From the IMG/VR virus record IMGVR_UViG_3300047560_002175, positions 64,001-128,000 of that record: a stretch of 64,000 bases of DNA. One strand, given 5' to 3'. Source of the stretch: a virus. Shown piece after piece: positions 34,737 to 44,219 of this stretch. Below the pieces are notes generated by a model. It saw nothing but the letters and a program-made list of their open reading frames with translations, did not search any database and had not been told where the DNA came from. The first letter of the stretch is position 1. The number at the start of each line of letters is the position of its first letter. Position numbers and translations under genes: made by a program.

Positions 34737-35830
34737 TAAATGCACTCCCGTGAATATTCATGTAAATGGTTGTTTAAAAAGTATTTGGCATACGCAGGTT
34801 CTTGACCTTTAAACTTCATCATTAGTAGCCAAAATAGTGGATGTGTGTTGTATGTTAAAGCAAACTCTTTGAATTGACCAGTTTCGATACCGCAAGTTGC
34901 AACTGTAGTATTCACTTCTTCAATAATCTCAGAAAGTGTTTTATTAACTCGTGTTTCAATTGCAGATACTTTGTCAAACAAATCTAAATCGCCAACTGAT
35001 GTACAGTATGATTTAAAATCGTCTACAGTTTCGTCAATAACCATTTCGGCTATGTTTTTCTCTGTAGTAAATGTTACGCTGCCATGTAATGACAAATACC
35101 AAGCAGTTTTTAATTTAATCATTTCACCGTTATTAAACTGCATGACCCAACCTTCAATACCGGAAACTGTTGCTGCATCGTGTTTAATCTTATGAATATC
35201 AACATCAGAAAATACATCAACGATAGGAATATTCCAATCGTATGCATAATCTACAATTTCTTGACGAGTTGCATATTTGCCAGTTTCATTATGTCTAACT
35301 GCTAACAATACAAGCTCAGTTTCTTTATACGAAACTACAATACGATTACTTGGAGAAGTAATTTCAAATATTGGAGTATAGCCAAGTTTGCATAAGTGTA
35401 ACGAAAAGTTGTATTGTGGAGTATTAGGACCAAAGGTATCATTAACAAGTACTGCTGGATCTGATGTAAATGATCTTTTAGTTTTAAACTTAATAGTTTC
35501 ATCTTCAAATAAAACAGGACTAATCATAGATCCGTCACGTTTATCCATAAATGATGAAATTGTAGACCAATCAACATTTTTTTCTAATGTTGATTCACGT
35601 TCACCTAAGTTAAAAAATTTGTGTAACGGACGTGAAACTAATTTGCCGTTTCTATCAAATGTAATACCGCGGCATTCTCTTGCGTAAGGGTTTTGAAAAA
35701 CTTTACTATCTAAAATATAGTAAGACGCAATAGTATAACCACCAGGAACAGTTATAAATTCAATGCCAGGTATTTCACCTACATTAGCTTTAAACTCTTC
35801 TAAGTTAGTTATAGTTGGGAAAATGCTCAT
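34736..35830 (-). CDS. rnlA: T4 Rnl1-type RNA ligase
   Basis: A 364-residue RNA ligase 1, close to the 374 residues of T4 Rnl1. ARECRGITF, RPLHKFFNLGE, motif I DKRDGSM with the adenylated Lys at about residue 97, motif IV EGWVMQF and motif V MIKLKTAWY are all present. T4 Rnl1 reseals the anticodon loop of tRNA-Lys cut by host PrrC. This phage has several tRNA-like genes broken in the anticodon loop, so sealing of such ends is an attractive alternative substrate. Confidence 0.92.
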   Translation of the reverse strand: MSIFPTITNLEEFKANVGEIPGIEFITVPGGYTIASYYILDSKVFQNPYARECRGITFDRNGKLVSRPLHKFFNLGERESTLEKNVDWSTISSFMDKRDGSMISPVLFEDETIKFKTKRSFTSDPAVLVNDTFGPNTPQYNFSLHLCKLGYTPIFEITSPSNRIVVSYKETELVLLAVRHNETGKYATRQEIVDYAYDWNIPIVDVFSDVDIHKIKHDAATVSGIEGWVMQFNNGEMIKLKTAWYLSLHGSVTFTTEKNIAEMVIDETVDDFKSYCTSVGDLDLFDKVSAIETRVNKTLSEIIEEVNTTVATCGIETGQFKEFALTYNTHPLFWLLMMKFKGQEPAYAKYFLNNHLHEYSRECI

Positions 35831-35833
35831 ATA

Positions 35834-36424
35834 TTAGTTTCCTCCGTCTTCATCGTTGCTGTCGTCATAAAAATCATCGTAGAAATCATCGTGCGTTTTA
35901 TGGTCATTGACTGGTTTCTTGTTTTTACATAAATCTTGAATAACATCTACAAGTGATTCGCCTGCTTCAAATCTTTTAGTGTAATGATCGATACTAATTC
36001 GAAACTTACGCGGAGATGGATTGATAAACTCTGCATATTCTGAACAAGCAGCATGTATTCTTCCTAGTCTGCGGTTTAGCTGGTCTCTATTAGTATTGAT
36101 CTGTTTAATAACATCTTCAAGTTTTAACGATCTAAGCAGTGGATGCGATCGATAAACTTCAAATGCAACTTTAGTCTCTCGTTCTGTTTGTTCTTTGTCA
36201 TCTGATACAATTGCATCAAGAAACACATTGTTGATTATTATAAGCCCGTACCATCGTCGGGATGGATAAGCATCTTCAATTAAGTAATATGACCCGCAAG
36301 GTGGATTAGTGCCATCTTCATAATTAGGAGCGTTATCTCCAATATGATATGACCGTAATGCATTGTCAAGTTTTTTGGTTTGCACTTCTACATCTTCTAC
36401 GTAGAAAGAGTCGAACATTCCCAT
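35834..36424 (-). CDS. hypothetical protein, 196 aa
   Basis: Starts MGMFDSFYVEDVEVQTKKLD, a form common to small phage metal-binding-type proteins, and ends in an Asp-rich tail (DDFYDDFYDDSNDEDGG). Just upstream of rnlA. Function unknown. Confidence 0.7.
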   Translation of the reverse strand: MGMFDSFYVEDVEVQTKKLDNALRSYHIGDNAPNYEDGTNPPCGSYYLIEDAYPSRRWYGLIIINNVFLDAIVSDDKEQTERETKVAFEVYRSHPLLRSLKLEDVIKQINTNRDQLNRRLGRIHAACSEYAEFINPSPRKFRISIDHYTKRFEAGESLVDVIQDLCKNKKPVNDHKTHDDFYDDFYDDSNDEDGGN

Positions 36425-36433
36425 TGTATTGTC

Positions 36434-36514
36434 CTAAAAGTATAAAGTTAAGATTGTAATAATAATTGGTATAGCTATTGACACAGCTAAAATAATGATG
36501 TCGTTTATAAGCAT
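36434..36514 (-). CDS. 26-aa membrane peptide
   Basis: MLINDIIILAVSIAIPIIIT and a few more residues form one hydrophobic helix. AAGGAG lies 8 nt upstream of the ATG and a promoter lies upstream. Similar tiny membrane peptides occur at 7132-8285. Confidence 0.5.
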   Translation of the reverse strand: MLINDIIILAVSIAIPIIITILTLYF

Positions 36515-36538
36515 AAATGAACTCCTTATGTTTTGTAT

Positions 36539-36567
36539 ATTATATTATAATAAAGTATAAAATGCAA
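36539..36567 (-). promoter_or_regulatory. sigma70-type promoter
   Basis: TTGCAT, 17-nt spacer, TATAAT. It would drive the 26-codon peptide, the 196-codon gene and rnlA. Confidence 0.6.
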
Positions 36568-36572
36568 GAAAT

Positions 36573-36598
36573 AAAAAAGCCGCATAATGCGGCTTTTT
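36573..36598. terminator. bidirectional rho-independent terminator
   Basis: AAAAAGCCGCA/TGCGGCTTTTT around ATAA. It ends the structural transcript at the GT25 gene and isolates the rnlA transcript. Confidence 0.88.
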
Positions 36599-36599
36599 A

Positions 36600-37373
36600 T
36601 TAAATGCTTGTACTTTCGATGAATTTTAAAGTTTTAATTAAATTTTGATATTTCTTAGGAGATAAGTAATCTGCCAATGCTATTGAATTGTGTCCTGAAA
36701 CATATTGAGATAAGTTACTTGTACTACTCATATCTTTAATGTCGTTTTCTATGTACTTGTTGTTTATCTTAACTATTGTACCAGTAGTTGATTTAATATC
36801 TACTAAATTACGACCAATATGCACATCAGTTGGCGCAGCACCTATTTTTTGAGCAAATTGAATTAATTCTATTGCAGCCTTAGGTTTAATAATATAACCA
36901 TAAGCACCCCACACAAATTCACCAACGCCGTGCCATGTACCTTTAGCAGGTGGGTCATAAACATCTATAGGTTGATTTATACTACTATGTACTTTATTTG
37001 TGTAATCAGCAATAAACGGATCGTATGGATCTAATTTTAAAACCCCATCAAACTTTTCTAATATGTTATCAGGTACATCACGAATAAAAATTCCATCGTG
37101 TTCTAGAATAATAATAGGTTCATTTAGTTTTACACATTTAATCCATAATTCAAAATGACTTAAAAAGCATCCTTGATGTCCTGGATTATCGATAAGATCT
37201 CGTGTTAAGAATCTAGTAATATTATATTCTTTAAACTTACTAGCAGAGTTATATCCTAATACACCTGGGTGTACTTCAATATCAATATTATGAAAACGAG
37301 CAGCCGCAATTGATTCCTCACCAATTGCGCGGCTGTGTTCACATTCTTGTAAAATGATTACAAATGCTTTCAT
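36600..37373 (-). CDS. glycosyltransferase family 25
   Basis: Start MKAFVIILQECEHS is chosen. The longer frame reads into the fibre gene. The 257-residue protein has the GT25 signatures GCFLSHFELWIKCVKLNEPIIILEHDG (with the LEHD metal motif), WGAYGYIIKPKAAIEL and PTDVHIGR. GT25 enzymes build LPS or glycosylate proteins, including collagen-like chains. The position right after the fibre gene suggests it modifies fibres, or the host surface. Confidence 0.85.
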   Translation of the reverse strand: MKAFVIILQECEHSRAIGEESIAAARFHNIDIEVHPGVLGYNSASKFKEYNITRFLTRDLIDNPGHQGCFLSHFELWIKCVKLNEPIIILEHDGIFIRDVPDNILEKFDGVLKLDPYDPFIADYTNKVHSSINQPIDVYDPPAKGTWHGVGEFVWGAYGYIIKPKAAIELIQFAQKIGAAPTDVHIGRNLVDIKSTTGTIVKINNKYIENDIKDMSSTSNLSQYVSGHNSIALADYLSPKKYQNLIKTLKFIESTSI

Positions 37374-37374
37374 A

Positions 37375-40071
37375 TTAAATCTTTGTATAACCCCAAGAAA
37401 CAGATTGAGATGAACCGCTGGTATTATTGATAACGAATTCAAAAACGTTTGAAGGAGTACCACGAGTAGAGCTATCTCTAACTATAGTACCTGCAGTTCC
37501 TACAAGTTGAGTAGGTAACGTGGTAAAATCTAACAAAGATCCTGCACCACTATACACATACGCAAACTGTTGTCCTAATGCAGGTAGGTTAGCGTTAGTT
37601 ATTGTCGCAGTAGCATTCCATGAAATAACCCCATTGTTTACTATTCCTTTAACCCACATAGTGTAAGTACCATTTACTGGAACTTGAAAACTTACAGTAT
37701 TACTACCGGTAGTCAATGTCCATGACCCTTCATTACGTAAATCAGTTCTATATGTTAGCTCTTTAGTAGTAGTATCATAGGTTACAAAATTATTATAGTT
37801 TACGTTTCTAACTGGGTCTACAAAGAATCCTGATTCAGAACTAGATAAATCTACTCCAGACGCATTAAGAATAATACTGTTAGCATGCTGACTAACTGGT
37901 CCTGCATGGAAACCAATCGCAATAGCATTAGCTCCTTGACTGGTATTACCGGCATACGCACCAATAGCAATAGCATTAGATCCTTGAGTATTATGTCCTG
38001 TAAGTACACCAATAGCAATAGCGTAATTACCTTGGTTGAGACCACCTGCACCAGACCCTAAGCCTACAGCATAATTACCTTGGTTTTGTCTGCCTGCTTG
38101 ATTACCGATAGCAACAGGGTCATTAGTAATCTGGCTATATTTACCTGCTTCCCAACCGAATCTAATTGCTGAAGCAAGATTTCCAGTCCATGCAGTAGTT
38201 TGTATAGTTGCATCTGGAAAGGTTAAAGTACCGTTTGTTCCAAATGTAAAATCGTTCTCAGTGTAAGTTGAGAAGTTTGGAGGACTTGCCATTGACAGAT
38301 ATCTTGTACGAATTACTAAATTCTCTTCAGTAGTTGTTTGGATAATTTCCGGAACTTGTAGTTTTCCATTACCAAGTACTGATAACGAATTAGTACCAGC
38401 AGTTATGCTAACACTCGATAATAATAATTGGTGATCAGCATAAAAATCAAGTATAGTAGTTAATGCCGTTAAAATTTGAGTATGCATATTTGCTGAAATA
38501 GCAGGGTAAAACAATAACGGAGCAGGTGGGCTTGATGGTATGTCGTTTTGAATTTCCCATGCTTGATTAACAATATTAATATAGGATTGAGCATTAGTTC
38601 CATTTACATTATCCCAACCTGCAAATGGCCAACCTTCAAGTGTTATACTTGGGTTATTATCAATTGCATATACAAATTCATTTATTCTCATGTTTTCCCA
38701 TGTAGCAATTGCATGAGTGTACTTAATATCTGCATCAGCAATCTCTGAACCAGTGGTTGGTTCAATAACGCTATTGTTTGGTAAAATCAATGAACCAGTA
38801 GTTGAAAGAGTTAATTGATGATAATTTGATTCAAGTGTGATATGTCCAGGAGCAGTTCCAGATCCAGCTGTAATGCGAATATTACCGCCATTTGTTACTG
38901 AATTACCTGCAGATAATGTTATATCCCCACCTGTAGTATGTCCATAACCACCATCAATGTTAACATAACCTCCACTGCCGGATACATCGCTATCGCCTGC
39001 ATAGATTTTAATATCCCCACCATTTACATCTGAATCCCCACCCCATATATAAACATCGCCGCCTTCACCTGAACCAGTTCCGCGTTGGCCTTGCACAATT
39101 ATGCGTTGCGCAGATGACCCAGATGCAGGAGTTGGGCCTGTGATAATAACTTGCTTTGTTGGATCATCAAACTTTAAAACTTGTCCGCTTTGCACTCCAC
39201 CGTTATGTAAATCTACAGATAATGTTGGGAATGTTGTAGTACCAGTTGAGTTAAATTCCCATGTATTAGAACTTACATTTATAATTAAACTATCTGCAGC
39301 TACTCGTTCTTGCCAGATACTATAGCTAATTGTTACCTCGTGTGCTATTGGTGCTGCTGATGGACTGATTGTATCTGGGGGAAGTTGAAGTATTTCGTTA
39401 TATGTTAGATGACTTACTGGTAATGTGATACCCCATGGATATCCTGGTAATGAAGAAAACTCATAAAATAGTGCTTCTAATTCAACAAGAGCATTTACGT
39501 AAACTGATTCTAATTGTGATAACTCATTACCGGTATCTAAAATAATTCTACGAGCAGCTGATAATTCAACATCTCCGGATATTTGCATGTTTAAAGTTGA
39601 ATCACCGTTAGTGATTGCACCTGGTACAGTTAATGTGCCATTGTTATCAAATGCCCAAGTATGTAATGCAGGATTGTATGTATTAATTACAACTGAAGAA
39701 TAACTTGATAATGCAATTGGACTATCTTCAACACCAATTAATTCACTACCGTCAATTTGTAGTTGTGTATCATTTTTTACAGGAAAACTAATAGTGCCAT
39801 TTGTATTTAATGTTACTGTATAGTTACCATTAATCATTTCGTTAGTAAACCCTGCAGGACCTTGAGGTCCAGTAGCACCAGTAGCGCCAGTTAAACCAGT
39901 AGCACCTGTATCTCCAATAAAGAAGCTTAAATTAGACCATTGAGAGGTTCCGTTACCTATTTTAATTTTATGTAAAGTGGTATCTAATCCAAGTTCTCCT
40001 TGACTTAGAATAGGATTTACTGAATTCCAATTTGCAGTAGTATCCCTTCTTATTTGTATTTTATTTGCCAT
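37375..40071 (-). CDS. tail fibre-like protein with Mtd-type N-terminus and YadA-like head repeats
   Basis: 898 residues. N-terminal IQIRRDTTANWNSVNPILSQGELGL..KIGNGTSQW is the Mtd/fibre attachment module shared with the 57714 gene. A short collagen-like stretch ([16 protein letters not shown]) follows. The middle contains glycine-rich beta-helix repeats (GGDVYIWGGDSDVNGGDIKI). Residues about 660-760 have AIAIGAYAG-type repeats as in trimeric autotransporter heads. The C-terminus is a beta domain. Likely a trimeric receptor-binding fibre. Confidence 0.85.
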   Translation of the reverse strand: MANKIQIRRDTTANWNSVNPILSQGELGLDTTLHKIKIGNGTSQWSNLSFFIGDTGATGLTGATGATGPQGPAGFTNEMINGNYTVTLNTNGTISFPVKNDTQLQIDGSELIGVEDSPIALSSYSSVVINTYNPALHTWAFDNNGTLTVPGAITNGDSTLNMQISGDVELSAARRIILDTGNELSQLESVYVNALVELEALFYEFSSLPGYPWGITLPVSHLTYNEILQLPPDTISPSAAPIAHEVTISYSIWQERVAADSLIINVSSNTWEFNSTGTTTFPTLSVDLHNGGVQSGQVLKFDDPTKQVIITGPTPASGSSAQRIIVQGQRGTGSGEGGDVYIWGGDSDVNGGDIKIYAGDSDVSGSGGYVNIDGGYGHTTGGDITLSAGNSVTNGGNIRITAGSGTAPGHITLESNYHQLTLSTTGSLILPNNSVIEPTTGSEIADADIKYTHAIATWENMRINEFVYAIDNNPSITLEGWPFAGWDNVNGTNAQSYINIVNQAWEIQNDIPSSPPAPLLFYPAISANMHTQILTALTTILDFYADHQLLLSSVSITAGTNSLSVLGNGKLQVPEIIQTTTEENLVIRTRYLSMASPPNFSTYTENDFTFGTNGTLTFPDATIQTTAWTGNLASAIRFGWEAGKYSQITNDPVAIGNQAGRQNQGNYAVGLGSGAGGLNQGNYAIAIGVLTGHNTQGSNAIAIGAYAGNTSQGANAIAIGFHAGPVSQHANSIILNASGVDLSSSESGFFVDPVRNVNYNNFVTYDTTTKELTYRTDLRNEGSWTLTTGSNTVSFQVPVNGTYTMWVKGIVNNGVISWNATATITNANLPALGQQFAYVYSGAGSLLDFTTLPTQLVGTAGTIVRDSSTRGTPSNVFEFVINNTSGSSQSVSWGYTKI

Positions 40072-40430
40072 TATGCGGCTCCTCCGTTGATTAGCATATC
40101 TGTGAATGTGTCTGTAGTAGCGTCACCGCCAGTAAAAGTTGGATCCTCAAATATTGTAGACGCGAAACCGCCATCTACAAGTGAACTTGTATTATATAAA
40201 TTAAGTGCATTATCTGGGTCGTTATAAGTAGCTGTGAGACCAAACAGAGTCCCATTGGAAATCATAGCTGCTATAGTGTCTTGTATAAGTTCTTGAAGAG
40301 TGGTACTTGAACCACCTGTGATTTCGTACAATTCTGCAAAGTTAGCGTTAACTTTGTTAAAAGCGGCTTGTAAAGTATCGCCGCTTTTATCATTTGGAAA
40401 TGTACCTGTGTTTATTATTAATCTTGACAT
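40071..40430 (-). CDS. fibre-associated structural protein, 119 aa
   Basis: N-terminal INTGTFPNDKSGDTLQAAFNKVNANFAELY is a motif found in many tail-fibre and baseplate proteins of T4-like marine phages. The rest is a short helical and Gly/Thr-rich tail. The stop overlaps the fibre gene start. Confidence 0.75.
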   Translation of the reverse strand: MSRLIINTGTFPNDKSGDTLQAAFNKVNANFAELYEITGGSSTTLQELIQDTIAAMISNGTLFGLTATYNDPDNALNLYNTSSLVDGGFASTIFEDPTFTGGDATTDTFTDMLINGGAA

Positions 40431-40448
40431 ATTAGATCCTCGTTCTAA

Positions 40449-40456
40449 TATTTATC
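40449..40456 (-). promoter_or_regulatory. late promoter box GATAAATA
   Basis: GATAAATA 18 nt before the 119-codon gene, followed by AACGAGGA. A short inverted repeat (CCTCGTT/AACGAGG) surrounds it. Confidence 0.5.
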
Positions 40457-40487
40457 GTAAAACGAGGATCAATACTGATTGATAATA

Positions 40488-43400
40488 TTATGCTTGTGCT
40501 TCTGACCAGCACAACCGTGCTGCTACACTAGCGTTAGCACCCAATGGAGTAACACAAATTGTAAGAATATCTGGACCATCTGGGTAAGTGTTTGATGCAG
40601 TTGGTGAAACAAATAGTGTATTACCACCACCAAACATACTGTTACCAATATCACGTACTTTTGATAAGTCTTGTGAACTAACACCACCAGCTGGAGCAAA
40701 GAATGTAAAGATACATTCACCACCTGTAACAGTAGCTGCAGTTGAATGCGATGCATATTGTGCTAAACTTGAACCACCTACAGGGTTAAATGTTCCATTT
40801 GAAACCCTTGCGTTAATGAATAATTCAACTTTAACACCAGATGTTGTTACATATACACCCATTGACGCTGGAGCAAGCTGCATACGGTTGATAATTTCTC
40901 TAGCTCCTAAAATACCAGTGAAACCACTATCAACACTTGGTGATAAACGAACACTGAATACAGGATATCTAACACCAACGTTTGCATAAACTACTGGAGT
41001 TTGTAAACCATAGTTAAACAAGAACGATTTATCATCGTCGTATCTACCATCCATCATTACAGCAGAACCCCAGTGACTGATTGAGCTTGCAACTTGTGGA
41101 GCATAAACTGATACCATAACTGGTGCAGTTGCACTATATGTAAATGTTTGTGCAGAAGATAAACCACCACCGCCTGTTAAACCGCCAGGACCTGTTAAGT
41201 TAACTCTTGCGCGTGTTAAACCAGTAAAGGTAGTAGCTGTTTTACCTGTATATTGAACAAATTCAGTAACAGCAGAAACAGTTGTTCCTGAAGCTTGAAT
41301 ACAAATATACCCTGCAGGTGGGAAACCTTCAGTTGACAACACATTGATAGTTGTTGTTTCAACGTTTGAAACAGTTTGTGTTATTCTTGTGTATGGCCAG
41401 TATGTGTTAGCTTCATAACGAGCTGGTAAGTTACCAGAACGCATGTAAGCTTCAGACATAGCGTTACCATGTGCCAAACGATGAGCATACATAGCTTCAC
41501 CACGGTGGTTTTTAAAGCCCCAACGAATTGGACCTGCACCGTACCATGTATAATCCATTAACCACATTTGCATTTTAGTAATATCTAAGTTGAAACCACT
41601 TGATCCTGTTCCGTCACATTTATCAATGTTCCATTGACTTTGTGGAATTTTAGTATCGATTGTTTTACTAACAACAACAAGTGTAGGAGTATAAATTGGA
41701 GTACCACGATACTCAGGATAAATTGTCATAGATGTTTGTGACTCGATACTAACAACTGTATGAGATTGTCCTCTGATAACAACAAAATCACCTGGTATTA
41801 ATTGTTCTGCCCATTTTGTTCCTGTACCTGTACAACGTTGTTCACCTGTGAACAATGTAGTGATATAACCTGAGATTTGAGTAGTACTTGATCTACGAAC
41901 TGCAAATACTGTTTGACCATCATATTGGAAGAAGAAACCATTTTGTGTATCAAACATACCAATTCTTAAACTTGCACCGTACCATTGATATGGTTGAACT
42001 ACAATATTCATACCACCAAGACCGCCAGTTGCAGGTGAAGCACTTGGGGCAACTAATGCAATATAAGTAAATGTTAAATCACTTGCTGGTTGCGCACTAA
42101 CTGTAAATGTACCATTGTAATCAGCTTGATCACAACCTGAAACTTTAATTGTTGCACCTTGACCTAAGTTGTGTGGCAATTTAGTTGTTACAGTAACAGT
42201 AGTACCTGATGCAGTAATTGTATCAACTTGGAATGGGTTACAGAAGTTTGTACCAGTGTTAAATGAAATACCTTTACCAGATTGGTATCTGAAATAACGA
42301 CGTGTTTGGCGAATTAATTGGTTGCCATGATATGGTAAACCAACACCAAATTGAACACCGCCGTCAAATGGTCTATGAATACTTGAACCCCATGATCTTG
42401 CAAATAAGATAGAACCAGAATGTGAAAGGGTTAATGATGAAACTGATGCAGATGTTGTATAACCCGAACCTGCGGCAAAAATACCAACTTGGAGAATACC
42501 ACCAGTGGTTGTTGTTGCTAATACTTTAACAAACCCGTTAGTTCCACCTGGTACAGATAAAATATCATTAACGTTGTATAATGAACCAGCAGTTACTACA
42601 GATGCTGAAATTAAAGCACCACTAGTTGCAACTGTTGAAAGAACTAAACCAGAACCTGGAGGTGTAATTGTAAGTGAACCTGGGGCATTGATTACATCAA
42701 ATGTAAATGTTACTGCATTTAATACAGTTTTTACAAACCATGAACCGTTCATGTTTGTATTACCAGTGTTAACTACAAAGATAGCTGAACCAACGGTTAA
42801 ACCATGTGGCATTGTAGTAATACATTGTACGTTAGTACCGGATGGGCAATAAAACCCTTTAGTTGTATCAGCAGCACCAGCAGTAATAGTAATACCTGCT
42901 CCGGTATAGAATGTACCAACAAACATGTAAGTTTTTGTACTATCATATATGTTTGTAATAACAGGAATACTGCCATCACGAGCCAGGTAAGTAAACGCTG
43001 TTGGTGCAGAACCGCTTAATGATGGAGCTGCGGTTGGAATAATCCAGCCGTTTGCTACCGGGTAAATTGCATCTTGAACAAATATTGGAGTACTTGCAGT
43101 AATTGGGAAACCTAATTGCATTGTATAAGTTGTTGTAGCACCTGCAGTACCTGATACTGTTATTGTATATACGTTAGCAACTGGACCAGTTACACTCGTA
43201 ACAGTTGAACCAACAGCAATAGAACTACCACCATTGTTTAATACTTGCATACCAACTATTGGCGCCATGTTTGGACTTGTAATTGTTAAAATGTTGGTAT
43301 TAACAGTAGCACTAAAAGTACCGGTAACATACATTAAGTTTACAGTTACAACTCGAGAACCACCACCTGTTGGAATCATACTAACAATACCAACAGGTGC

Positions 43401-43841
43401 AGTATAATCGTAAAATGCTGATAAACGATTATTCATTAAACCAACTGTTTCCCATTTGGTTTGTTGAACACCATATTCAAAGTCAGTATCAATTAATGAT
43501 TGAGCAGTACTGGTACGTAATTTCCCAATTGGATCTTGCAGTACTTCTGAAGGTTGAAATGATTCGTTTGTTTCTTCAATTAAAATTGATAATTTATCAG
43601 TGCTACTCATTGAAGTAGTATTATAAGTTAATACAATGGTAGTAGCTTCGTTATTAGCAATAATCGAAGGTGTATATGCCGATGCAGTTAATGAGCTGTC
43701 GGCAAAGTTATAGATCACAGTGTTAGTAGTAACGTTTGTGATCAAGATTAGCTGTTCTCTACGTAAATAGCGGCCAGTAATTGAAACTGTACGGCTCGCA
43801 GGAGTAAAGGTATAAGCTTCTAAAAGAATTCTTTTTGCCAT
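40488..43841 (-). CDS. large virion structural protein, 1117 aa
   Basis: A beta-rich protein. The N-terminal part includes ESFQPSEVLQDPIGKLR and SLIDTDFEYGVQQTKWE, a conserved stretch I associate with large structural (baseplate or fibre) proteins of T4-like marine phages. Long Gly/Thr/Ser-rich beta regions follow (for example DTITASGTTVTVTTKLPHNL) and a C-terminal domain with several aromatic residues. Exact virion position unknown. Confidence 0.78.
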   Translation of the reverse strand: MAKRILLEAYTFTPASRTVSITGRYLRREQLILITNVTTNTVIYNFADSSLTASAYTPSIIANNEATTIVLTYNTTSMSSTDKLSILIEETNESFQPSEVLQDPIGKLRTSTAQSLIDTDFEYGVQQTKWETVGLMNNRLSAFYDYTAPVGIVSMIPTGGGSRVVTVNLMYVTGTFSATVNTNILTITSPNMAPIVGMQVLNNGGSSIAVGSTVTSVTGPVANVYTITVSGTAGATTTYTMQLGFPITASTPIFVQDAIYPVANGWIIPTAAPSLSGSAPTAFTYLARDGSIPVITNIYDSTKTYMFVGTFYTGAGITITAGAADTTKGFYCPSGTNVQCITTMPHGLTVGSAIFVVNTGNTNMNGSWFVKTVLNAVTFTFDVINAPGSLTITPPGSGLVLSTVATSGALISASVVTAGSLYNVNDILSVPGGTNGFVKVLATTTTGGILQVGIFAAGSGYTTSASVSSLTLSHSGSILFARSWGSSIHRPFDGGVQFGVGLPYHGNQLIRQTRRYFRYQSGKGISFNTGTNFCNPFQVDTITASGTTVTVTTKLPHNLGQGATIKVSGCDQADYNGTFTVSAQPASDLTFTYIALVAPSASPATGGLGGMNIVVQPYQWYGASLRIGMFDTQNGFFFQYDGQTVFAVRRSSTTQISGYITTLFTGEQRCTGTGTKWAEQLIPGDFVVIRGQSHTVVSIESQTSMTIYPEYRGTPIYTPTLVVVSKTIDTKIPQSQWNIDKCDGTGSSGFNLDITKMQMWLMDYTWYGAGPIRWGFKNHRGEAMYAHRLAHGNAMSEAYMRSGNLPARYEANTYWPYTRITQTVSNVETTTINVLSTEGFPPAGYICIQASGTTVSAVTEFVQYTGKTATTFTGLTRARVNLTGPGGLTGGGGLSSAQTFTYSATAPVMVSVYAPQVASSISHWGSAVMMDGRYDDDKSFLFNYGLQTPVVYANVGVRYPVFSVRLSPSVDSGFTGILGAREIINRMQLAPASMGVYVTTSGVKVELFINARVSNGTFNPVGGSSLAQYASHSTAATVTGGECIFTFFAPAGGVSSQDLSKVRDIGNSMFGGGNTLFVSPTASNTYPDGPDILTICVTPLGANASVAARLCWSEAQA

Positions 43842-43853
43842 TTGTATGTCCTA

Positions 43854-44183
43854 TTATTTTGGTTTTGTAGATGTCGTTGTTGTAGTTTTTTCTTCAACTG
43901 GAGCAGCTTCTTCAACTGGAGCAGCTTCTTCAACTACAGGATCAGTTTCTTCAACTGGAGCAGTTTCACTGACTGGAGCACCTGGGACATCGATCAACCA
44001 TTCAAACCCATTAACATTAACATCGTGTTGAACTGCAAAAATAATTTTGCCTTGGTAATTTAAAATGTGGCAATCTCCACCAGTTAATCGAGCACTACGA
44101 TCCATTGCGTCTGCTAACGATAACCCAACTACTTCGTAAAAGTGCGTGTGGTTAGGAAATGCAGCATTTAATTCGTCAAACAT
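43854..44183 (-). CDS. small structural-block protein with PVEE repeats, 109 aa
   Basis: The start MFDELNAAFPNHTHFYEV has a GAGG site and follows a late box. A longer frame starts five codons earlier. The globular N-terminal two thirds are followed by acidic repeats (EEAAPVEEAAPVEE) and a Thr-rich tail. Possibly a linker or decoration protein. Confidence 0.65.
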   Translation of the reverse strand: MFDELNAAFPNHTHFYEVVGLSLADAMDRSARLTGGDCHILNYQGKIIFAVQHDVNVNGFEWLIDVPGAPVSETAPVEETDPVVEEAAPVEEAAPVEEKTTTTTSTKPK

Positions 44184-44211
44184 AATTTTTATCCTCATAT
44201 ATTTTGTAATA

Positions 44212-44219
44212 GTATTTAG
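44212..44219 (-). promoter_or_regulatory. late promoter box CTAAATAC
   Basis: CTAAATAC between the giant repeat gene and the PVEE gene, 28 nt before the latter's start. Confidence 0.6.
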